DNA from: Canna indica
Lineage: Eukaryota > Streptophyta > Magnoliopsida > Zingiberales > Cannaceae
Length of the DNA stretch: 64,000 nt
Direction of reading: 5' to 3'
Assembly: GCA_034359265.1 (NCBI GenBank)
Contig: CP136896.1
Location: 12,555,501 to 12,619,500, forward strand
Part shown: piece by piece, positions 47,996 through 59,100 of the stretch
Layout of the letters: every line of letters begins with the position of its first letter
Position numbering within the stretch: the stretch's first letter is position 1
Translations under genes and position numbers: made by a program
The notes under the pieces: generated by a model
What the model was told of the DNA's origin: nothing
The model's input: only the letters and a program-made list of their open reading frames with translations
The model's database searches: none

Positions 47996-48796
47996 TCACT
48001 TCCATTGTCAGATCTATTGATTTTGATATTTTTTTCAAACTAAGTTTTCACTAGCTTCATGAAGTTTGTGACTAGGTAAGGAACTTGAGTTTTGAAAGAA
48101 AACAAATAAGTCTAAACACATCTTGAGTAATCATCCACAATAGTCAAAAAAAAATAACTGTTACATTATAAGTGAAAACTCCATGAGGTCCCAAAACATC
48201 AACATGAACAATTTCGAATTAAAATAAAGCTCTATTCATTCTTTTTTGGAAAGGTAAACAAGTTTGCTTTGCCAAATTACTCAACAACCTTAATTTATTT
48301 GAAGATACATGTCCTAACCTCATGTGTCATAAATGGAGTTATCTAATGAAGCATGTGAAACAAAATGATTTGATAGTTGCCTACTGACATGGGTGGAGGC
48401 TCCATTCATATAGTATAGCCCATTTTTCACTTTACCATTCCCCAAAATCTTCTTGGTAGTGAGGTCCTAAATGACAAAATCATTTGGGTTAAATGTTATG
48501 GAACAATTTAAGTCATTTGTCAACTTAGTAACTGATAAGAAATTGAACTTGAAAGTAGGCACAGATAGGGTGTTTTCTAACTTAATATGTTTACTCAAGT
48601 GCGTTGTTCCTATTTCAGGTACTTGTGTTATGGCTCCATTTGGCAAAGATATTGTGTTGGCATGAATTGGTTTTGAGGTCTTTTCTAAGTGGACAAGAGG
48701 TGAGGCAACATGGTTAGTAGATCCACGGTCCAAAATCCATGTATTGGTATAAGTACAAGCTATTGAGTCTAGTGGCTTACCTGACATGTTCACTTG

Positions 48797-48998
48797 TGGT
48801 ATGTTTGCTTTGATGGATAGAAAATGATTGGATTAGATAATAAACGAAAGAGAATTGGATATGAATTTTTTAAATTCGGTGTACATCGGATATAGATAAT
48901 CTTCTATTCATATTTTTTGTCTAATCAATGCACTAAACAAATAATATATATTAATTCATCTTCTATCATATCCTCCTTTATCCTATGAAGCAAACATG
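48797..48998. mobile_element. Small MITE, about 200 bp, in the Copia gag-protease linker
   Basis: The ends atgtttgctttgatggata and tatcctatgaagcaaacat are inverted repeats. The flanks share cacttg (48791-48796 and 48999-49004). The Copia frame on the two sides (INHQV and NMSGKPLDS) is continuous once it is removed. A similar but decayed sequence may lie near 55548-55692. Confidence 0.55.
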
Positions 48999-50682
48999 CA
49001 CTTGGTGATTAATGGTTTGCTTTTGGTTCATCAGATTTAGCAAGGTGTTGCATTGTTCTGTTAGGTGTTGGACTTGTTCAGCTAATTGTTTTTGACTCAT
49101 CTGATTTGTATCAATATCACTTCCAACTCCCTCTGTGCAATTTGTCTTAGTTGATTGAGCATTCTTAGTCAATTTTTCACCTGTGGAATTTCCTCCCCAC
49201 TCATTTGCTTTTTGTTTTCCTTTGAAAAATTTGTGATCGGATGAAAATCCATGGAGCATGTAACAATTTTCTTTTGTGTGACCTGGCTTCTTACAGTAAT
49301 CGTAAAACTTTCTTGAACCAATTTGAAGGCTGCATTTTTATGTCTGTTTGTAAGGATGTGGCTAAGTTTGGTGATATATGTTTAATGCAACACTCTCAAC
49401 CTCAGTTACTCAAGACCTTACTTGCCTTTGTGATTCTTCCTGTTTCAAGATGGAATAAGCCTGTGAAATGCTTGGAAGTGGCTTCATCAAGAGTAATTGA
49501 CCCCTTATTCCTACATAGGATTCATGTAAACCCATGAGAAAGAGCTTGAATCTTGCTCTTTCTCGGTTCTCCTTTTGAATCTTGCAATAATTGCATTCAT
49601 TCCATCCCAAAAACCCTTTAATTTTGTGTACTATGCTGAAATATTCATTACTCCTTGCCTTGGGTTTCAAATTTGTAGTCAAATGTCAAAAATCATCAGT
49701 TCATTGCTTCGGCCAAATTTGCCTTCCAGGAGTAGCAGCATAAATCACACTAAGGCAAAGTTCTAGTGCGATTGAATGCAATAGCCACGAACGAACCATA
49801 TTATCGTATCTCATCCATAGCTTATGCTTTGGAGATGTTTCTTCATGTTCACAGACAAATCCATCCACAAAACCAAATTTATTTTTCACCAGTAGCAAAA
49901 TTTTCATTGACTCTTTCCAGGGTAGATAATTTTCATTTCCTTTAAGATGAGATGAGACCAGTGATGACATACCAGGATGATCACTTCCTTGAAGAAGTTA
50001 AGGATTATCCTCTAATTCAACAAGATTTGAAGGGGTGTCATCTGCATTTGCTTGTACACTTTGCGATTCTCTTATACTTGACCTAGCTGCCGACGCTCTA
50101 CGATTTCTGGCCATCAGGAGACAAATACTAGATATGATCGCTTGTGTAAGCTATGTGAATAGGCTTCCCATTTCTTTCTTCTCATATCGATCTTTCAATG
50201 CTCTAATACCATGTAGCGAAAAAAGAATTCAAAAACAAAGGATATGAGCTCGAAGAGTTTGATACTCTTGAGCCCAAAGCATTTTATTTATTTTGAGGAA
50301 AAATAAGAACTCTCAGAGAGCTTGCATGAAAAAATGGAATGATTCAAAATTACAACTTGCATCTCAGCTACTTATACATTTATAGCTGAGAGCGTTAGTT
50401 AATTTACCAAATGCAAAAATACTAAAAGGTCCTTGGTAGCTGAAATAGCTATTTATTTGTACAAGGCTATTTAAGTAACTTTTGTATTGTGATTCATACT
50501 CTTAATAAACTTTCTTCAAGGCCTACTCTAGCTGATGTTGTCTTTTCTTTTGTGTGCTTTTGTAGCTGCTAGTTTGAGCTCTCTTGTTTTTGCACTCTTT
50601 TTTATTTTTCTGCTTTACTTTTCTTTGTAATCTTTTCATCTCCCTAAATGGAATACAGAGTTCTCTCTTTCAAAAAAAAAAA

Positions 50683-51076
50683 GGTTATGATAATTTGGGA
50701 TGATCTAATCTAGCAACCAAACTTGAAATATTAATCAAGATAAACGAGAGCAGAAGTAGGGTACAGGACCAGTGGTCATGTTGTGATGCTACCTGATTGG
50801 AGTATCTGACAAATTTATGTTGTTTCTTAGAACATTTTCAGAGATATTTCTGGCTGTCTCTTGTCATTTCGCACGTCTGCATCAAAATCACCTCTCAGTT
50901 TAGGCATGTTGAACGGATTCTCAAGTTTAGCTGGCATAGTACATAAAGATGCCTAAGGTGCCTCTTATGAAATTATCTCGGTTTATGGATACATAAAGAG
51001 ATATTTCTGGCTTTCTCTTGTCATTTCTATGCTGAATACTTAAAAAGAAAGCTTTCTTCTCTGTATATAATTACAC
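50683..51076. other. Intergenic spacer
   Basis: No gene is seen. A 30-bp phrase agagatatttctggct... recurs at about 50840 and 50998, a short direct repeat. Confidence 0.45.
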
Positions 51077-51362
51077 ATGGGAGCCTCCAAAATCGCCGGA
51101 GCTGTGGTTGCAGCATTTGCATTCCTTACGTATGTGACACTATAGTTTCTGATGGCAAGATATTTGGAGGTTATATTCATGAGCCTGAGTTTAACCTCTG
51201 CAATTCCTAAAACCAGGCAAGACACCGAAGACAGTTGCTAACAATGAATGGTGGGAAGTAACAAATAAGAAGTTTCAGGCCTGGCCTCGCTCTGCTGGAT
51301 CACCTGTGGTGATGAATCCTTCCAGTCGCCAGAACTTCATTGTCAAGTTAGCTGAGTCTTAA
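51077..51362 (+). pseudogene. Relic of a small conserved plant membrane protein gene
   Basis: An ATG at 51077 opens MGASKIAGAVVAAFAFLTYV, a single hydrophobic helix, ending at an early stop. A second frame at about 51218-51362 reads GKTPKTVANNEWWEVTNKKF, then AWPRSAGSPVVMNP and NFIVKLAES. This resembles short plant proteins of unknown function with a single helix and an NEWW / RTAGPPVVMNP tail. The middle section is out of frame. A lost intron or decay could explain this, so either a processed pseudogene or an unrecognised two-exon gene is possible. Confidence 0.5.
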
Positions 51363-51464
51363 GGTGAATACAATTGCACAGCTTTAGTGTTAACATTTGA
51401 ATAAGGCTATCACTTGTCGACTAGCTATTTTGCCGGCAATTTTTCATACCCTCTTTTTCTACCA

Positions 51465-53468
51465 TCACCAGAACTCATTACATGAACACAAGCCATCTTT
51501 GAAGTGGTGAAACCTGTATCGATCCCGAACGACAATTTCCCGGTCGTACAATTCAGATATGGACTTGATCACATTGTGACAATCATCACATATTCGGAGA
51601 TTTTTTGTGATTCTTAGTGGCATGTTCGGTTTTGTACTAATCAATCCAAAGGCAATTGCCAACCTCTCACTATGGTGGTGGCATTCTTTGTCTGACAAAA
51701 GCATTTTAAGGCGATCGGCAAACTCGTCGACCATCGCATATATTTGTTTAGCCTGTGGGTGTGACTTGTCTCCCTTTCGGAACTCGTGAACAATGCCTTC
51801 TACTTCAATTAGGCTGCATCCTGGAGTCTTTCTCACCTTATTCATCCTCATTGTTTTCCTTATTCGATATCCATCGTCGTGACGGTTTGAAGAGGCATAC
51901 AAATTTGACATGAGAACATAAGCCCCTTCTTTGTCAGGCTCTAATTCAACGAGTTGTTTCATGATGGTTTCACCAAGTGCTACCTCTGAGTAATTTTTAC
52001 AAGCACCTAGTAGAGATCCCCATATGAATGCGTCGGGTTCCACAGGCATGCTCAAAATGAACTCTTGTGCTTCCTCTAGCAATCCTGCTCGTCCAAGCAT
52101 ATCGACCACGCATCCATAGTGCTCTATCTGTGGGGTGACACCATACTCTATCGACATGTTTTCAAAAAACCGAAGGCCAACATCAACCAAACCAGCATGG
52201 CTGCACGCTGCCAGAACTCCGACAAATGTGACTTCATTTGGCTTAACACCGATCCTCAACATGTCGGCAAACAGCTCCAGTGCGTCCTCTCCACGTCCAT
52301 GCATTGCAAACCCAAGAATCATCGAAGTGTAAGTGTACACATCCTTGTGGGACATTTCATCGAACACTTTCCTAGCTTGGTCTATCCTGCCACATTTTGC
52401 ATACATATTGACCAAGGCATTCCCAATTATCCCATCTCCTCTGATTCCGTTTCTACTGATGTAGGCATGAACCCACCTTCCTAGATCGAGTGCTCCAAGA
52501 CTTGCGCATGAGTTAAGCACTCCCGTCAACGTAAAACCATCAGGTTGTACACCTTCACACTGCATTTGACGAAACAGCTGCAAGGCCCTGCTGAATTCAC
52601 CAATTTCGACAAACCCTAAGATCATAGAATTCCACGAGACGATGTTCCTTACAGGCATTTTCCCGAACAACTTGTAAGCTGAATCAATGTGCCCGCACTT
52701 GGAGTACATATCCACCAAAGCGTTGCCGACGAAGACATCCGAATCCAACTTATGGACATCAACGTACTTGTGCAGACTCCTACCCAACTGCAAGTCTCCG
52801 AGCTCGGCACAAGCTGATAGCACTGCTGCTATTGTCATCCCGTCCGCTCTCAAGTTCTCATTCATCATTTGCACAAAAACTTGAACTGCTTCCTTCGGAA
52901 ACCCCGCCTTCTTATACCCTGTAATCAAAGTAGTCCAAGAGACCAAGTCTCTCTCAGGAAATCTATCAAACAACTTCTTCGTGGAACCGATCTCTCCACA
53001 CACAGCATATAAACTCATCAGGTTGTTTATAACATACACATCTGCATCAAGCCCCAACTTGAGAATATGAGAGTGAAGAACTTCTCCTGCCCGCAATGCT
53101 CGGGAATTGGCGAAGACCTTGAGAAGGGACGGGAAGGTAAAATTATCGGGCCGAATGCCCTTTCCGAGCATCTCCTTGTAGACGACCATGGAAGTGACCA
53201 CCAAGTTCTTGTCGCTGCTGCGGCAAAGGCTGCGAAGCACGGTGCTGTAAGTAAGCAGGCTCGTGGGGTTGTCGACGCCGGCGAGGAAGGATTGGGCATC
53301 GGCCAAGTTTGCAGAAATGGACAGGATTCGTGGAAGGGAGTTTGATTTGAGGAAGGAGGGAAGGGGAAGGGGTTGTTTCAGCTCGTCAGTGGATATGATG
53401 GAAGTCAATTGGTGAAGGAAGTGCAGGTGTTGGGTGGAGGGCGAGGATGATGAGGGAGAGAAGGCCAT
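51465..53468 (-). CDS. DYW-class pentatricopeptide repeat protein with shortened DYW domain
   Basis: A single uninterrupted 667-residue frame. A Ser-rich N-terminus (1-55) is a likely plastid or mitochondrial targeting region. PLS-type PPR repeats fill about 70-480 (for example VYVINNLMSLYAVCGEI, DVFVGNALVDMYSKCG), followed by E and E+ motifs. The DYW part keeps the deaminase ligands H599-S-E601, C627 and C630, and the second zinc site H654/H655, C661, C663. However, the GYVPDT (PG-box) segment expected before HSE is missing by roughly 15 residues, and the last three residues are EFW instead of DYW. Such proteins bind organelle RNA and usually support C-to-U editing. Whether this one is an active editor is uncertain. 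Confidence 0.95.
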   Translation of the reverse strand: MAFSPSSSSPSTQHLHFLHQLTSIISTDELKQPLPLPSFLKSNSLPRILSISANLADAQSFLAGVDNPTSLLTYSTVLRSLCRSSDKNLVVTSMVVYKEMLGKGIRPDNFTFPSLLKVFANSRALRAGEVLHSHILKLGLDADVYVINNLMSLYAVCGEIGSTKKLFDRFPERDLVSWTTLITGYKKAGFPKEAVQVFVQMMNENLRADGMTIAAVLSACAELGDLQLGRSLHKYVDVHKLDSDVFVGNALVDMYSKCGHIDSAYKLFGKMPVRNIVSWNSMILGFVEIGEFSRALQLFRQMQCEGVQPDGFTLTGVLNSCASLGALDLGRWVHAYISRNGIRGDGIIGNALVNMYAKCGRIDQARKVFDEMSHKDVYTYTSMILGFAMHGRGEDALELFADMLRIGVKPNEVTFVGVLAACSHAGLVDVGLRFFENMSIEYGVTPQIEHYGCVVDMLGRAGLLEEAQEFILSMPVEPDAFIWGSLLGACKNYSEVALGETIMKQLVELEPDKEGAYVLMSNLYASSNRHDDGYRIRKTMRMNKVRKTPGCSLIEVEGIVHEFRKGDKSHPQAKQIYAMVDEFADRLKMLLSDKECHHHSERLAIAFGLISTKPNMPLRITKNLRICDDCHNVIKSISELYDREIVVRDRYRFHHFKDGLCSCNEFW

Positions 53469-53883
53469 GGCTTCTATCTCTGCTCCATTCTAGCTAGGGG
53501 ATAAGGGAAGGAGTTAAAATGGCAGCCATGTTTCAACGGTTGTCACTGTCATTTGACGCCAATTTGCTTTTTTGGCGGGATGTGGGATTATTAAATATTA
53601 TACTTTTTTTTGCACGTGAGGGGAAAAAATAAAAGTATCAAAATTAATTCCTAAATAATTAGTAAATTGATGGTGGTGATGAGTCGAGTCCAGCTCATGT
53701 TGATGAATTGCGTAATTGCTAAAAATGGTCACTAATTCACTAGCTTTAATGCACTTAGTCCAAACTATTATATTCGTCTAAAGAAGGAACAATCTGATTT
53801 AGATGTTGCGTGAATTAACAAAGACAGAGCTCGGTAATAAAGTACTTTATTTATTAATTAATTAATTAAATTACAACAGTAAC
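53469..53883 (-). promoter_or_regulatory. Upstream region of the PPR gene with an E2F-like site
   Basis: tttggcggg at 53571-53579 matches the E2F consensus TTTSSCGSS, about 105 bp upstream of the start codon. No TATA box is obvious, as is common for PPR genes. The rest is AT-rich. Confidence 0.4.
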
Positions 53884-54430
53884 TAGAGGTGTCCACTGTT
53901 CGGGTCACACCGAACTGAACCAAATAATCCAACCGAATTTTTTGATTTGATTTGATTTGGCCCTTGGCAAGTTCTGTTTTGAAAACAAACCGAAACCGAA
54001 TAAGAAAATTAGGTCAGCTTCAGTCCCTAGAATTTGGGAACTAAATCAAACCAAAAAATTGAAATTGAAAAAATTATTTCATTTGATTTATTTTGTTGAA
54101 CTTTATCACGGTCTATGAATGATTTTTTGTTCTTGATTTTGATATTTGGAAGGCTTTTTAATGTTGCTACTTGCCTAGTTGATTGATATTTGTATTATTT
54201 TTTGATATTGGTGTGTACCGTGTGTGTTTCATTCTGTTTCTATAAAATGGCTAAATTTGGTTCGTTTGGTTACAAAATTGAACTGAGCCAAAAATAATCG
54301 GTTCGGTCCGATTTGGTTAAGCCCATATTCGATTTAGTTTTCGATTTAGATTTTCATTCCAAAAAAAATCGATTCCATTCGATTTATGTCGGTTTGATTT
54401 GATTTGGTTTAGACCGATTGGATACCCCTA
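53884..54430. mobile_element. hAT-type MITE, 547 bp
   Basis: The ends tagaggtgtcca and (reversed) taggggtatcca are inverted repeats, with inner ttcggt / accgaa blocks. Flanking 8-mers acagtaac and atagcaac match at 6 of 8, a worn 8-bp duplication as hAT elements make. No coding capacity. Confidence 0.65.
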
Positions 54431-56170
54431 ATAGCAACCACTGCCACAATTCATTTTTCCCACGTAAAATCATCATCATGGATGATGTAACATTTTCTTA
54501 TTACATTTGTTGTTAGTCGTGGATGCAATAGTAACAACTGAAGCAATGGATTGATCAATTGATGCCATAATAACATGACAGTGAATGTGATCTCGACACA
54601 ACCAAGCCTTATGATTTGGATCATTCAAAGGCAGACATGGCGAACTTCCATCAATGAATGTGACAAGGTCATACCCGATTAGCAGAAGAAGAGGAAAAAA
54701 AGGAAGATGAGAAGGTATGAGGAGCCATCTCGTGTGGGAGATGACTCTGATACCATATTAGAGTCGTAGATGAGCAAAAATGCTCTATGTTTTTTATTAC
54801 TAAACTAAGAATACATAGTGAGACAATGGATGATGAAGTATGAATGCGTGGAAACGAGGGTGATGTAGTGTGAGAGTTGATGATGTGACTACAAGCGGTA
54901 TTACCGTTAATAAGTCTTCGATAAGTTATTTATGTTAATAACTGATAACTAAAAATAATTGTTAGCCATTTTGCTTCAAAAATTAGGTAAAAATAATTAT
55001 TGTTTTTTTATTATAATAAAGAATTATACTAAATGACGTTTACTAAAAATATGACACTCCGTCTCATCGACCAATGAAAATGATTATGTTCCTAGGTGAC
55101 CACAAATCCTCCATGCACTGCACGCTATTATGTAGCTTTTGATCCAAAGTCCCTTTTCATGGACTGTAATTAAGCTTTGTAGTGTACACCATGAAAAGAA
55201 TAAGCCTGTTTAAGAAAGACAATGATCATTTCTGGATTAACTTTGAGATTATCCTCTTATTATTAAATCTCTCCCAAAAGGAGAGTTTCCAACATGCATC
55301 TATAAATAAGCATGCAACTTTATAGTGTATAGCAGTAGTTTAAAAACAGGCTGAACTTCATATTGGCCAATTTTTGACCGAGATAGTTAAATTGTGCAAA
55401 TAATCTAGTAGCAATAATAGCTTAGATAGTAACTTTAGAAAGGGTGAAAAAAAATTTAATGAGGTACATTGCTTTCAAGTCCTAAAATGGATTGATCTGG
55501 ACATGGCTGATACTTCATGGTGATTTAAAACACATACATTCATTGGCGGTTCGTTTATGTATTGAATAAAAATTTTAAATCCAACACTCACAATTCTGCA
55601 TTCTTCTGATCATATTTTCTTTTAATCCTGCATTAAATATATAATAAATTAAAATTAATCTCTCATCGTATCCTCCTTCATCCAGTAAAGCAAACAAACC
55701 TTGGCATCCTTTTTTGCTTTATAGAGGCGTGAAACTATAGATCCATAAAAGATGCTCTTCCTTGCCTCCACAAGAAAATATGATACAATTTAAAGCAATT
55801 ACCCAATCTATGTCGTCATCAGGGTCCTGCATGCGCATATTCTTTGCTGCAAGATGCAGAAAGCAACTTCTTTCCTATAGTCAACGTGCACCACCATCCA
55901 TAAACAGTACAACCTTGTTCACTTAATTATTAAAGATAAGCTAGAGTTGTAAAGCAAATCTAAAATTAGAGCACAATATTTCCAAGTGGATGTATATCTT
56001 TTTACAGCAAACATTCTTTCTAAAAATTTCTAGGTACCCAATAGACAATGAGAAGCTTTACAAAGAAGCAACAGGTTAGCAAAAACAAAAAGGAGATAAC
56101 CTGCTTCTAAAGATTGGTTGTTGCCCTTTGGGCACATTAACTGTTATCATGCATTCAGAGTCTACGGGAG
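54431..56170. other. Spacer with a minus-strand Copia LTR edge
   Basis: ctctgatacca at 54745-54755 is the reverse complement of a Copia primer-binding site, with probable LTR sequence after it to about 55000. Otherwise AT-rich, with no gene. The last few hundred bases before 56171 probably include the TOPLESS 3' UTR. Confidence 0.45.
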
Positions 56171-59100
56171 TCACCTAGAAGTGTGTTCTGATACCTGACT
56201 ACTATTTGGTGCAGGAGTTGAGGCAGAAGCTAGAAGAGATCCATTATCCTGGGGTGGCGCCAACCCCCACTTTGGATCAGCATCTGACGGTTCCACCACA
56301 TGAACAGCACCATCGCTCATGCCCAGTGCTATCTGATTAGCCTCAGATGGGTGAGCGGCAACAACAATAGGATAAACAGCTCCAGTGCTGGACATGAAAG
56401 CAGGATAAGATAAAATATTATCCAAATGAATATACTCATTTTAAGTGTTCATAAAAGATCAAATTTAAAAAAATTGTAAGGAAATTATAATATAAAAAAA
56501 GTGACTTGCAAGATTTTGCAATTTCAAGCTTTTTGAGAACATGAAATGAAAATTTTGAAATTTCATTAAACCAAACTTGCAGCAAAAAGAAAAGAACAGT
56601 ATAAATAGATAAAATTGCATTTGGTTATTGCTACAACAAGCCAAGCCCAATAAATAATTGACCACATCAACTCCCACGTGCCTAATTAAAATGGTTAAGC
56701 TCAGGTTGGTGATAAGCTCAAGTCAGTGACAGTACATCCAAAAGCCTTATATATGACTTCCCACGAACTTTGCATGTGGGGCTATTTCCAGATACTACAA
56801 TCTATCCACTTCGGACTTGAATGGATAGCCTAAAACTATACCCTACTTAATTGGCATGTGCAGCTTAGCCTAATAGCAGAGTTCCATCTCATGCATTTTT
56901 TTTCTAGCACAGGCTCTCACCATGACTAAATTAGCGTGGTATTACAATAAACACAACATGCTATATTATAAAAAGCACATGTGCAAAAAGGCATATCCTT
57001 GAGGATTCAATAATAAAATAGTTCACAAGACCCCTTCTGGTACAACTTGAAAATTCAAGATTCTGAAATTTTAATCAATGCCATTTAATCTGAAATCTTG
57101 GCATATTTATATTCATTAATATTCTTAACAGACTACTTAAATGTTGGCAGCCCAGGCCAACAAGTGGAACTTGAATTAATAGGGATATTGTTTTCATGTG
57201 TTTTGATCAGTAAGCATTCTTCTAAAAACTTAAGTCAGTAGATTAGACGTGACACTCATTTATATTCTGAATACAAAATTAGACAATTATTCCAATCATA
57301 CATTAGCAAAACGGATGTCAATCTCAATCTAAACCAACAATACGACAAGATCCCAGCTATATAAATTTCAACCTTTTCAATTTAGTTATATTAAGACAAA
57401 GACCAAAAGAACTTAAGCGCTTGTCATCTGACACTGCACAGCATTGTGCCATTGGCTAAAAGTGGTGCAAGGTACAGTATCATCAAAACGCAAACATAAT
57501 ATTTTTGCAACTTGTTGGCATTTGAAGTTAGGAAGGAACTCCATAAATACTGAATCAAATAACCTGATCCTAATAGCTTGGATTTACCTACTTCTGAAAA
57601 CTTCATCTGAAATTACATCAAATGGAATTTAACCTGAACCAGAAACAAAATTGGAGGAATCCTAGAATTGACCCACTTCTTACACAGGTTGAGGACTTAA
57701 AGACCTAATCTGGGAACTTGACCAAGTGGCCAGACAAGCCAGACTCGAATCAGTCACTTATCACACATAATCTTACTACTGAATTTAGACCCAATCTAAC
57801 TGACCTGGCAAATTGATTGTGTCCAATCATAAATAACCTAGCCTTATTGAGAGGTCCACTAAAAAAACATAAATGGCATAGTGCCATTCGATGTAAACAT
57901 TATCTACCCCCATATCTTACTGTCAACAGCAATGGTAATGGCAAATTCAAAATGAAAATATGTTGAGCACTGAAAAAAAAAGAAGCAATTTGAATGATAT
58001 ATATACCTAGAAACAGGCGAGGGTATATAGGCAGAGGGTGCTATTCGGCAACGAAGTCTCAAGCTTTCTGCTTCAAAAACTCCAATAGCTCCATCGCAGA
58101 ACGCAGTATATACTAATAGACCATCACAAGAATATATTGCACTAGAAATTGGTGCTTGAAGTGCATCTCTAGGAGACCACTGTACCAATGGCAAAATAAA
58201 ATTAGTATATCTGGAAGAGAGGACAAACAAATACTTCATGATGTTAAGAAAAACTATTTGTTTAGCCATGTTAGTAAACACGAAAAATGTATATTGTTAT
58301 GCAGCCTGCAGTCTCTATTGAAGAGATACATTAATTTAGGCACTCTAAATCAATAACCCGAGAGTAATTGAAAAATTCAGTAAGTAATTTATTTCACAAA
58401 CTTCTCCTCTACTCAGAGCTTGCATGATTAGCTTGCATGATTAAGACGAATCATGAACATTGAGAAAGTATAGTACCAGAATAACAAGAATGCTCTCAAG
58501 TTAACTTGTTCTCAACAATATAAAATAGAAATTATCATAGATGAAAAACTAACCGAGCGCAGAAACTCGAGTTTACTATCACAAATAGTTATTTGGCTTT
58601 CATGAACAACCAAGAGATGTGCCTGATCATTATGAAACTGAACTTTGGTGTCCCCGACTAATGGGGCTGCACGGCCACTAGGTGTTGGGATACTTCGCGC
58701 CTTCTTCTTCTCCCATCCATCTATGCTCCAAACACAGAGCTGCAATTTCATCTCATTAGCTTGCCTTACCAAGAGAAAATGCTAAGCTAAAAAATAGTAT
58801 ATCCCAAAAAGGAACCAGCACTTTTCATCAACGAATCAAACCAAAACAAGGATATAAATTTTAAATATTTAGATAATCTCATCATTCTTATAGATCTAGG
58901 TCCACCATTTCAAACATATGCAAATGGTGTGTATTTTTCATCTGCCCACCTGAGCATCAGCTCCTGAAGACACGAGAACATTTAATGATTGGGAAAACGC
59001 AAGACCCGTTATCTTTTTTTGGTGACCCTTGAGCTTGGTTTTGACCTGCAAGTGGAAAAAAGAAAGTTGGAAACTTGAAATCAGAGGTCATAACTTCATC

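Larger units (their letters stand above)
45149..50114 (-). pseudogene. Copia gag-pol relic
   Basis: Gag starts near 50114 (MARNRRAS), with LKGNENYLPWKESMKILL, then FLMGLHESYVGIRGQLLLM. The protease site reads WILDRGSTNH, with the DSG triad changed to DRG. Integrase fragments follow (VDDYSR type near 48150, RSDNG at about 48010). Reverse transcriptase pieces include [13 protein letters not shown] and YVDEIILTG, with the catalytic YVDD now YVDE. RNase H ends the frame (YCDNRSALHI, FHERTKHLEIDC, ADILTKSLPKKQH, TAA at 45149-45151). Several frameshifts and stops are present. All enzymatic steps are predicted dead. Confidence 0.88.
44862..50476 (-). mobile_element. Minus-strand Copia retrotransposon with short LTRs
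   Basis: Two direct copies of about 265-290 bp (44862-45148 and 50212-50476) share blocks such as attcaaaaacaaagg and catctcagctacttatac. The 5-bp duplication aactt flanks the element at 44857-44861 and 50477-50481. The primer site (complement of tggtattagagc) abuts the right LTR at 50200-50211, showing minus-strand orientation. The LTR ends are non-canonical (TGTA at one side, AGT at the other), so they may be off by a few bases. A CACTA fragment and a small MITE are inserted inside. Confidence 0.85.
44290..50682 (+). mobile_element. 5'-truncated LINE remnant (zf-RVT to poly-A), split by a Copia element
   Basis: From about 44388 the frame reads DRLCWKWTT, stop, GNFSTRGIYQLL and then LLCESDRESHHHLFHAC, which is a zf-RVT domain with Trp codons turned to stops. 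After the Copia insertion (44862-50476) the LINE 3' end continues, ending ttctctctttc plus an A tract at 50672-50682. Only about 800 bp is LINE. The 5' boundary is approximate and no target duplication was found. Confidence 0.65.

Noticed and set aside
53027..53345. Overlapping open frames at the PPR N-terminus
   Set aside because: Shadow frames of the intact 667-codon PPR gene.
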